Positions 46,201 through 52,393 of a DNA stretch of 64,000 nt are shown here, one piece after another. Below the pieces are notes generated by a model. It was not told the DNA's origin, made no database searches, and saw nothing but the letters and a program-made list of their open reading frames with translations. Within the stretch, counting starts at the first letter, position 1. Each line of letters opens with the position of its first letter. Position numbers and translations under genes: made by a program. The DNA is from Prevotellaceae bacterium (GTDB lineage: Bacteria > Bacteroidota > Bacteroidia > Bacteroidales > Bacteroidaceae): contig JAUNOM010000009.1 in the NCBI GenBank assembly GCA_030531085.1, positions 1 to 64,000 on the forward strand, in the 5' to 3' direction.

Positions 46201-47354
46201 CAGCAGTCACTGTTCCTGCCGCACCTGTAAAGGTCGGCTACATATTCGCAGGCTGGGACAAGGAGATTCCTACAACGATGCCGGCAAATGACATCGCCAT
46301 CAAGGCTGTATGGGAAATCGCATATCAGGACTATGCGGTGGCATTGGCAAGCGGATGGAACTGGGTTACATTCCCAATGATGGACGCAGACATGGACAAT
46401 GTCAGCAACCTGTTCGCAGAAGGCAGCTGGTCCGCCGGTGACGAGATAAAGACCAAGACCGATGTTGCGGCATATACCGCCAAGCTCGGCAAGTGGGTTG
46501 GCACGCTGACACGTCAGGGCAACCTCTCCAATACGGGTATGTACAAGATGCGTTCCTCTGCGGCACAGACCGTGACGGTGAAGAGAAATGCCAGAGTCAT
46601 GATACCTTCCGAGGTTAACATGACCGTTAATCCGGGCTGGAACTACATCTCTTACCTTCCTGCCGAGGGCATGACCCTTTCCGAGGCTCTTGCCAATTAC
46701 CAGGCCAGTGAGGGTGATGTGATAAAGTCACAGGATGCCTCCAGCCAGTATTCAGAGAGCCAGGGCTGGGTAGGTCAGCTTACAGAGCTGCTGCCGGGAC
46801 ATGGCTATATGCTGAAGCGCACTTCCAACAGGTCCGTATCCTTCCGTTATGCTGACGCAGCAGAGAACAAGTTGCAGCCTGCAGCCGTTAACAGCAAGTC
46901 ATACCGTTATGCGGACAATATGACAGTGGTGGCTTGTGTGGACGACATAGCCACACAGGAGGGGGACACCCTTGTCGCTACCGTTGACGGCGAGGTACGC
47001 GGTTCCGCCGCACTGTCAGCTGACGGCCTGCTGCTTCTCACCATCCAGGGTGACAATGCAGCGCCTGTAACCCTCTCACTGCTGCGTGACGGCGAGGTGT
47101 ATGCCACCGCCAATGCGGCCCTCTGTTATGAGAAAGACGCTGTGGTGGGTTCTTTGGCAGCTCCAACCTCTATATCATTTGTAGAGGAAAGCGATGGTGA
47201 CGCATCAGTCATAGCAGGCAATGTCGTGGCTATCTACACCGCCGATGGCAAGAAACTCAATACCGTTAACGTCAATAGCCTTGCCGCCGGCACCTATATT
47301 ATATATACAGAGACGGATAGCAAGACAAGTGTATTTAAAATAACCAAGAAATAA
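43206..47354 (+). CDS. InlB B-repeat (Listeria-Bacteroides repeat) surface protein with T9SS tail
   Basis: A 1382-residue secreted protein (signal peptide about 1-20). Residues about 21-345 form an unassigned N-terminal domain. Residues about 348-1038 hold eleven InlB/Flg_new-type repeats of about 63 residues (YTITFDSDGGSAVSAITQDY ... GYTFKGW ... MTVKAQW). Two similar modules follow (LASGWNWVTFPM and VNPGWNYISYLP) and a beta domain. The end (GNVVAIYTADGKKLNTVNVNSLAAGTYIIYTETDSK) resembles a T9SS type A sorting domain. It is probably a surface adhesin. The stop is two bases from the start of a small lipoprotein gene, so the two are coupled. Confidence 0.85.
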   Translation: MKKSILLLLFSLLALSYSQAKLNGSGYYRIWNSKIEAVKKHKAFVCVTYNRYNINTAGGTMQNVDAVPLYFTDKAKNYDPASIIYVRLPEGNNKLDIRAQGVSMSSIIGDASITLSGNDDGEYVLSGKIKGFDGPIYSTSTPKTTEKVQHYILTSSNSDNGYKFWSAAAVDENSDEWYLGVKPTLELDGKYYAPYYASFPFETKSPGMKVYIVSSFTNNGYTLKEVTGVIPQATPVLIECSSDDPSKNRLTLHEPGTRGANVSDNKLKGIYYYNPDLSMTAYPGCVTEFDPSTMRVWNVRNGKLVLSTATDNLKYAQVSRYKFIHALNPNQSYLVVPEGTAEALGDGVTITFDTDGGTEVAPVFGVPGENIPSVAQPTKAGYTFVGWDKELSTFPDASMTVKALWKVNQYTITFDCNGGSAVNAITQDYGTSFTAPANPTRAGYTFAGWDREMPSAIPAGNITLVAQWTPNQYTITFDSDGGSAVKPITQDYASAVTAPAAPVREGYTFKGWQPELPATMPLDGMTVKAQWQINQYTIKFDSNGGTSVNAITQDYGTAVTAPANPTKDGYTFVGWSADIPTTMPAQDMTLTAQWRINNYTITFDTDGGSLIDDIIAAFGAAISKPSDPVRTGYTFKGWDNEWPSTMPLNGLILKALWEVNRYKVTFLMDDGETVLKQDEISYGLPVTAPTVPNKEGSKFIGWTPELDATMPAHDVVYTAVFSDNSYTVTFDTNGGTAIESITGVYGTPFTAPANPTREGYTFAGWDKEMPSAIPAGDVTLVAQWTPNKYTITFDSDGGSAISAITQDYATAITAPAAPVREGYSFKGWQPELPATMPLDGMAVKAQWQINQYTITFDCNDGSTVSAITQDYGTAVTAPAAPVREGYTFAGWDKEIPSTIPAGDMTIVAQWTANQYTITFDSDGGSAVSAITQDYGTAVTAPAAPVREGYTFKGWLPELPATMPLEGVTVKAQWQINQYTITFDCDGGSTVSAITQDYGTAVTVPAAPVKVGYIFAGWDKEIPTTMPANDIAIKAVWEIAYQDYAVALASGWNWVTFPMMDADMDNVSNLFAEGSWSAGDEIKTKTDVAAYTAKLGKWVGTLTRQGNLSNTGMYKMRSSAAQTVTVKRNARVMIPSEVNMTVNPGWNYISYLPAEGMTLSEALANYQASEGDVIKSQDASSQYSESQGWVGQLTELLPGHGYMLKRTSNRSVSFRYADAAENKLQPAAVNSKSYRYADNMTVVACVDDIATQEGDTLVATVDGEVRGSAALSADGLLLLTIQGDNAAPVTLSLLRDGEVYATANAALCYEKDAVVGSLAAPTSISFVEESDGDASVIAGNVVAIYTADGKKLNTVNVNSLAAGTYIIYTETDSKTSVFKITKK
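44247..46320 (+). repeat. Array of eleven in-frame repeats (about 189 bases each)
   Basis: Repeats 3, 8 and 10 share FKGW-PELPATMPL-G with AQWQINQ. Repeats 2, 7 and 9 share FAGWD-E-PS-IPAG with AQWT-NQ. So pairs 2-3, 7-8 and 9-10 form a higher-order unit of about 378 bases. Repeats 5 and 6 are divergent. Confidence 0.85.
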
Positions 47355-47356
47355 AG

Positions 47357-47839
47357 ATGAATAAACTGACAAAGATAGTTCTTTTTGCTGCGCTGGTCCT
47401 TTGCGGCACTTCGTGCGGCGGCGGTGATGACGACCCCATTCCCGTAAACCCCGTTACTCCCGATCCGCCACAGTACCCTACCTTCGATGCTCCACAATGG
47501 CAGAATGAGGCGCAGGGTGTGGTGAACAAGTACGAGAGTACCATGACAGCGTATGTTACACTTCCCGACTCACTCAGTGACAAGGCAGCTGCCAATGACC
47601 AGATAGCCGTGTTCTGCGGTGCGGAGTGCAGAGGTTACGCCTTCTATGACAACGATGCCAAGGTGTGGATAGCTATGGTTTACGGCAATGCCGGTGACGC
47701 TCTGGCGTTCAAGTACTACTCCACAGCCACGCGCCATCTGTACAATGCCACTGCAACAGTGCCCTTCGCGCCAGATACCCAGTACGGCAATCCCGACGCT
47801 CCGCAGGTGTTAAGCCTGAATATAGAGACGCAGAAATAA
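47357..47839 (+). CDS. Small lipoprotein paired with the InlB-repeat protein
   Basis: 160 residues with lipobox CGTSC (Cys about 20), a Gly/Asp/Pro linker (GGGDDDPIPVNPVTPDPPQYP) and a beta domain of about 110 residues (STMTAYVTLPDSLSDKAAANDQIAVFCGAECRGYAFYDNDAKVWIAMVYGN ... FKYYSTATRHLYNA). Domains like this recur in Prevotella surface proteins, but I cannot name one with confidence. It starts two bases after the InlB-repeat gene and is followed by a terminator. It could help anchor or present that adhesin. Confidence 0.65.
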   Translation: MNKLTKIVLFAALVLCGTSCGGGDDDPIPVNPVTPDPPQYPTFDAPQWQNEAQGVVNKYESTMTAYVTLPDSLSDKAAANDQIAVFCGAECRGYAFYDNDAKVWIAMVYGNAGDALAFKYYSTATRHLYNATATVPFAPDTQYGNPDAPQVLSLNIETQK

Positions 47840-47886
47840 GTAAAGGCATACTACAGGAAAAGTGATTTTTCCGACAACAAAGTGAG

Positions 47887-47924
47887 AAAGCATACAGATT
47901 TCATGGATTTCTGTATGCTTTTTT
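47887..47924 (+). terminator. Terminator of the InlB-repeat operon
   Basis: AAAGCATACAGA (47887-47898) pairs with TCTGTATGCTTT (47910-47921) and is followed by further T residues. Confidence 0.88.
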
Positions 47925-47993
47925 CGTGTCCGTATGTGATATGGCACATCATTTGCTATGGATTATATTACAAATCATAGCAGGATAAGAATA

Positions 47994-48854
47994 ATGAGAG
48001 TAATATCAGACACAGAGTTTGGTGGAGAGCGTCCACTGTTTGAGTCGCATGACCTGCGGCTGGAGAATGTCATCATCCGCGAGGGCGAGTCGGCCATCAA
48101 GGAATGCAGCAACATCGAGGCTGTCAATTGCCGTTTCGAGGGCAACTATCCCTTCTGGCATGTTCACGGCTTTGTCATAGACAGGTGCTATTTTGATGTG
48201 GGAGGCCGCTCCGCACTCTGGTATTCAGACCACCTGAAGATGAAGGACACCCTGATAGACGCTCCGAAGATGTTCCGTGAGATGCACGACATAGAGATAG
48301 AGAATGTGGAGATGACGGATGCCGACGAGGTCTTCTGGCGCTGCGACAGGATAGATGTCAGGAACCTGAAGCTGCATGGCGGCACCTACCCCTTCATGCT
48401 CAGCAGGGACATCCGTATAGACGGACTGGAGAGTGACAGCAAGTATGTGTTCCAGTATGTCAAGAACCTGGAGCTGCACAATGCGAGGATAACCACCAAG
48501 GACGCTCTGTGGGAGACGGAGAATGTGACGGTATACGATTCCGAGCTTAACGGCGAGTACCTTGGATGGCACTCGCGCAACCTGCGTCTTGTTAACTGCC
48601 ACATCTCCGGCACGCAGCCTCTCTGTTATGCCGAGAACCTTGTGCTGGAGAACTGTGTCATGGCTGACGACTGTGACCTGGCCTTTGAGTACAGCAGTGT
48701 CCACGCCACCGTCAGCGGACACATACACAGCGTGAAGAACCCGCTTAGCGGCAGCATTGTGGCCGACAGTATAGGGGAGGTCATACTGGACGGTAACATC
48801 AAGGCACCTGCCAACTGTGAGATCAGACTCACGGACGGCCGCCGCCTTGATTGA
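47994..48854 (+). CDS. DUF3737 family beta-helix protein
   Basis: 286 residues from the ATG at 47994, which has AGGA 11 bases upstream; an in-frame ATG at 47958 lacks a ribosome site. DTEFGGERPLFESHDLRLENVII is the family start. The rest is a ladder of short strands (EIENVEMTDADEVFWRCDRIDVRNLKLHGG), a right-handed parallel beta-helix that looks cytosolic because no signal peptide is present. DUF3737 genes commonly neighbour PatB/MalY-type aminotransferase genes, as here (40 bases apart). Function is unknown. Confidence 0.82.
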   Translation: MRVISDTEFGGERPLFESHDLRLENVIIREGESAIKECSNIEAVNCRFEGNYPFWHVHGFVIDRCYFDVGGRSALWYSDHLKMKDTLIDAPKMFREMHDIEIENVEMTDADEVFWRCDRIDVRNLKLHGGTYPFMLSRDIRIDGLESDSKYVFQYVKNLELHNARITTKDALWETENVTVYDSELNGEYLGWHSRNLRLVNCHISGTQPLCYAENLVLENCVMADDCDLAFEYSSVHATVSGHIHSVKNPLSGSIVADSIGEVILDGNIKAPANCEIRLTDGRRLD

Positions 48855-48894
48855 GGCATGATTACAGCATTACATTCCCTAAAATACACACGAT

Positions 48895-50052
48895 ATGAAA
48901 TATGACTTTGACGAGATAGTACAGCGCCGTGACACCAATTCCTACAAATGGGACTCACCCGAGGCCGCCGGCGCGCTGCCAATGTGGGTGGCTGACATGG
49001 ACTTCAAGACAGCTCCGGCCGTGATACAGGCCCTGCGCCAGCGCGTGGAGCATGGAGTGTTCGGCTACACTCATGTGCCACAGGCGTATTTTGATGCCGT
49101 GTCCGGCTGGTTCGCGTCCCGTCACGGGTGGAACATCAACGCGGAATGGATGATCTACACCAGTGGAGTGGTGCCGGCACTGTCTGCCATCATCAAGGCC
49201 ATGACGCAGCCCGGCGACAGGATTGTCACGCTGACTCCGGCCTATAACTGCTTCTTCTCCTCCATCCGCAACAATGGCTGTGTATTGTCAGAGTGTAACC
49301 TGCTGTATAGTGACGGACATTATACCATAGACTTTGACGATTTTGAGCGTAAGATAGCCGCCCCGGAGGCCAGGCTCATGCTGTTGTGTAATCCGCATAA
49401 TCCCTCTGGAAGGGTGTGGACGGCAGAAGAGCTGCGCCGCATCGGAGAGATATGCCTGCGTAATAATGTACTTGTCGTGTCTGACGAGATACATTGCGAG
49501 CTGACGTATCCCGGCCATGACTACACTCCCTTTGCGTCCCTGTCAGCGGAGTTTCTCCAGAACTCCGTGACCTGTGTATCTCCCAGCAAGGCGTTCAACA
49601 TTGCCGGACTGCAGATTGCCACCATCATCGCCGCCAATGATACCATGCGGCGGCGCATAGACAGGGCGATAAACATCAATGAGGTGTGCGATGTCAACCC
49701 CTTTGGCGTCATTGCCACCATTGCCGCCTATACACAGGGTGGGGAATGGCTTGATGCCCTGCGCCGGTATCTTTATTCCAATTATGAGTATTTGCGTGAA
49801 TGGTTCTCCATCCATCTGCCACAGTTTACAGTCCTGCCGCTTGAGGGTACCTATCTCGTATGGGTGGACTGCCGTTCCTGTGACATGGACTCGGGCACTA
49901 TAGTAAGGCGTCTGATGGATGAGCAGCATCTCATGCTCAATCCCGGCACCATGTACGGACCGGGTGGCGAGGGCTTTGTGCGGATTAATATAGCCTGCCC
50001 GAGGAGTGTGCTCGCTGATGGATTGGAGCGTTTTTATATGGTTGTAGGTTGA
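48895..50052 (+). CDS. MalY/PatB-family PLP-dependent aminotransferase (cystathionine beta-lyase type)
   Basis: A 385-residue cytosolic fold-type I PLP enzyme. It starts YDFDEIVQRRDTNSYKWDSPE and contains WVADMDF, the MalY/PatB hallmark. LLCNPHNPSGRVW and VVSDEIHCELTYPG hold the PLP-ring Asn and Asp, and SPSKAFNIAGLQIA holds the Schiff-base Lys. Members cleave cystathionine or cysteine to pyruvate and ammonia. Length is typical. It probably shares a transcript with the DUF3737 gene. Its stop lies inside the GT-rich start of a non-coding repeat region. Confidence 0.88.
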   Translation: MKYDFDEIVQRRDTNSYKWDSPEAAGALPMWVADMDFKTAPAVIQALRQRVEHGVFGYTHVPQAYFDAVSGWFASRHGWNINAEWMIYTSGVVPALSAIIKAMTQPGDRIVTLTPAYNCFFSSIRNNGCVLSECNLLYSDGHYTIDFDDFERKIAAPEARLMLLCNPHNPSGRVWTAEELRRIGEICLRNNVLVVSDEIHCELTYPGHDYTPFASLSAEFLQNSVTCVSPSKAFNIAGLQIATIIAANDTMRRRIDRAININEVCDVNPFGVIATIAAYTQGGEWLDALRRYLYSNYEYLREWFSIHLPQFTVLPLEGTYLVWVDCRSCDMDSGTIVRRLMDEQHLMLNPGTMYGPGGEGFVRINIACPRSVLADGLERFYMVVG

Positions 50053-50275
50053 GGGTTGTAGGTTTTTCTTTATTGGTTATAGGGTTTTAGGTTTGGGGTT
50101 GTAGGTCTTTCGGGGGTGGTTTTATGGTTGTTGGTTGTGGGTTTTAGGTCTTTTGGGCTGTGGATTATTAAATAAAGAAGAGTTAAAGAGCGAGAATGCT
50201 CTTCCACCAAGAATAAAATTTAAGTCTAAAGCCAACGATGAAACACCCCGAAAAACCTAAAACCCACAACCCAAA
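50053..50275 (+). repeat. GT/CA-ended palindromic repeat unit 1
   Basis: A GT-rich left end (copies of GGTTTTAGG, GGTTGTAGG, about 50053-50150), a unique centre with AAGAAGAGTTAAAGAGCGAG (50176-50195), and a CA-rich right end (CCTAAAACCCACAACCC, about 50256-50272). The ends are roughly self-complementary. The centre reappears inverted in unit 2 (50701-50966). Confidence 0.75.
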
Positions 50276-50278
50276 AAA

Positions 50279-50695
50279 CAAAGTGTCAGAAAAATGCCTT
50301 TATTTCTGACACTTTGATTTTTTCCAATCGCGGAGAATGCCCTTGTTTCAAAATTATTTGTCCGTGGACGCGTACAGTGCATTCTTGACGCGTTAGGTTA
50401 ATTGATTGATAATCTTGTGATTAACTGTTTTGAGCTGTCTGGGTGTGTTGAAAAACACCTGCAAAAGCATAGCTTTTACACAGTAATCAGGCACTGATTG
50501 GAGTGTGATTTGATAGAGATTGCACCCCAATTAATATCATATTGCAGTGTAATTGATGCCAAATAGTATGTGAGAGCGTGTTTTGGTGCCTTCAAAGTGT
50601 ACCAAAAGCGGTATTTTCTTCTCTAAAACGCACAGTGAAGCCGACTTTTTCAAAAAAGCAAAACGTCACGAAAAGTGGCAAAAAAGTGACGTTTG
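50279..50695 (+). repeat. Dispersed non-coding repeat, copy B
   Basis: It starts with hairpin CAAAGTGTCAGAAA (50279-50292) and TTTCTGACACTTTG (50303-50316), then CGGAGAATGCCC, TTTCAAAATTATTTG and GCGTACAG. It ends with AAACGTCAC (50661-50669) paired to GTGACGTTT (50686-50694). Order and orientation of blocks match copy A at 28911-29353; the middle has diverged. Confidence 0.8.
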
Positions 50696-50700
50696 TCTAT

Positions 50701-50966
50701 TTTGGGGTTTTGGGTTTTTCTTTGTTGGTTATAGGTTTTAGGTTGTGGGTTGTAGGTCTTTCGGGCTGGTTTTATGTTTTTTGGTTTTAGGTTGTGGGTC
50801 TCTGGTTGCACTGGTTGTAGGTTTTTTCTTTTGGGGGGTTATTGGTTCTGAACCTAAAGTTTATTTTTGGTTGGAGAATATTCTCGCCCTTTAACTCTTC
50901 TTTAATTAATAATCCATAGTCCAAAAGACCAACAACCTAAAACCCACAACCCAAAACCAACAAGAC
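50701..50966 (-). repeat. GT/CA-ended palindromic repeat unit 2, inverted relative to unit 1
   Basis: The GT-rich left part (50712-50800) directly repeats 50061-50150, including GGTTATAGG, TTGTAGGTCTTTCGGG and GGTTTTATG. The centre 50851-50949 is the reverse complement of 50138-50228 with scattered changes (CTTTAACTCTTCTTTAATTA against TAAAGAAGAGTTAAAG). A CA-rich end closes the unit just before the next gene. No gene is seen in 50053-50969. Confidence 0.75.
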
Positions 50967-50969
50967 AAT

Positions 50970-52346
50970 CTACCACAGTCTATATGACAGTCGCAGGCTG
51001 ATTTCCGGGAATATAGGGAACTGCTTTATGGAGTTCACATAGTCCTCCACACTGCCTTTCAGACCGTTTATGTCACGAGACAGGTCGTATGTCATGTATA
51101 TTGTCTCCCCGTCAGCGTTGACACCGATAGGAGTATGCACGTCTACCGACGGGTGGTTGCCCCAGAACATTATGCCTGCGTCTACACCCACATTGAACCT
51201 CCTGTCGTTGTTTATTCCCATCTCGTATCCTATGCCTATGTATGGCTTGAATTTCGATGCCCTTGCGCTCGCCTTTACAATGTTGTCTGCGTCAGGCACC
51301 ATACGGAACTCCTCCCCGGCCTTTCTTATAACCTCGCCTTTCCTGTATCTTATGCTACCCTTCTTGATATACCGTCCGTTAGCATCCTTCTGATAATGGT
51401 ACTCATCAGCCTCCGTGTCTATGGACAGGTTTGTGTGGTAAGGGTTGATGTTCTCTGCATTCAGTTCCTGATACAGCTTCTCCGAATAGTCATAGTATAC
51501 GTCCTCCTGTGCAATGACATCGTGGGCATATTTACCAATCGGTATGCTTATGCCGTATTCCGAGAACGAGCCCCTCTTCAATGTAACAGTGCCCGTGCCG
51601 CGCTCTCCACTTATGGCGTGGTCGTATTCGTATGTCACGACCTCTTCCGTTATGATTGCGTTGCCCTTGCTGTCATTCTCGCGTGAGCCCCATTTCCTTA
51701 GCTTCTCCTTATACTCCTGTATCTGCTCAATCTCCAGCTCATCGAGGTTCACACCCAATGATGACAGGTCCAGAGGACTCTTGTTCTCCAGAACCCTTCT
51801 GTACATGGTGTTGTATGTTGCCACCGCTGTGAGGGTGTTCATGCTCTCCGCTGTGTTCTTGGCCTCTATCAGAGTGCCGTTGCCATAATAGAAGCCTGCC
51901 GTGAAATGCCAGTGGCGGTTGTTCTTGAACGGGAACACATCAATGAGGAACTTGAAGTTGTTCATGCCCAGATCACCCTCCATCTTCACATGACTCTTTG
52001 GCTTGTAGCCTGTGAACGTCTCCATCATGTTCGCCAGCTTGTTGAACCTAGAGGAGTTGGTGGCCGTGTTCAGTCCCTCCGCCACCTCCATTCCGAATAC
52101 AGCTGTGTGATGTTCCAATGGCCTGAATACACCGCCGGTGCGCACACGCACCCAGTCTGTGACGGGGGAGGCAAACTCAAATCCGAAACCGCTTATACCT
52201 GCCGTCACGGCAAAGTCTATATGGTTGAAGACACCGTTCTGCAGTATCTTCGGTTTCACCGTGTCCGCAGGCTTGGCATGGTCTGTCTGTGCCATCGTCA
52301 CGGTGCAGGCGCTAAGTGCCATCAGTGCTAATGCTATTCTTTTCAT
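50970..52346 (-). CDS. Outer-membrane beta-barrel protein of unknown function
   Basis: A 458-residue exported protein (signal peptide MKRIALALMALSACTVTMAQ). Alternating strands at the start (HIDFAVTAGISGFGFEFASPVTDWVRVRTGGVFRP), middle (FKFLIDVFPF...WHFTAGFYYGNG) and end (KPYIGIGYEMGINNDRRFNVGVDAGIMFWG) and a final RLSYRLW indicate a beta-barrel with a terminal aromatic. A long charged insertion (about residues 195-360) may be a plug or periplasmic loop. I do not recognise a family. It lies 47 bases downstream of the GH43 gene on the same strand. Confidence 0.65.
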   Translation of the reverse strand: MKRIALALMALSACTVTMAQTDHAKPADTVKPKILQNGVFNHIDFAVTAGISGFGFEFASPVTDWVRVRTGGVFRPLEHHTAVFGMEVAEGLNTATNSSRFNKLANMMETFTGYKPKSHVKMEGDLGMNNFKFLIDVFPFKNNRHWHFTAGFYYGNGTLIEAKNTAESMNTLTAVATYNTMYRRVLENKSPLDLSSLGVNLDELEIEQIQEYKEKLRKWGSRENDSKGNAIITEEVVTYEYDHAISGERGTGTVTLKRGSFSEYGISIPIGKYAHDVIAQEDVYYDYSEKLYQELNAENINPYHTNLSIDTEADEYHYQKDANGRYIKKGSIRYRKGEVIRKAGEEFRMVPDADNIVKASARASKFKPYIGIGYEMGINNDRRFNVGVDAGIMFWGNHPSVDVHTPIGVNADGETIYMTYDLSRDINGLKGSVEDYVNSIKQFPIFPEISLRLSYRLW

Positions 52347-52393
52347 TATCTTTTCTGCTATGTTGTTTTATGGTTTGTACCGGCAGTAGGCCA

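Noticed and set aside
44247..46320. CRISPR-like periodic repeats.
   Set aside because: The repeats are in frame, about 189 bases long and encode InlB-type modules.
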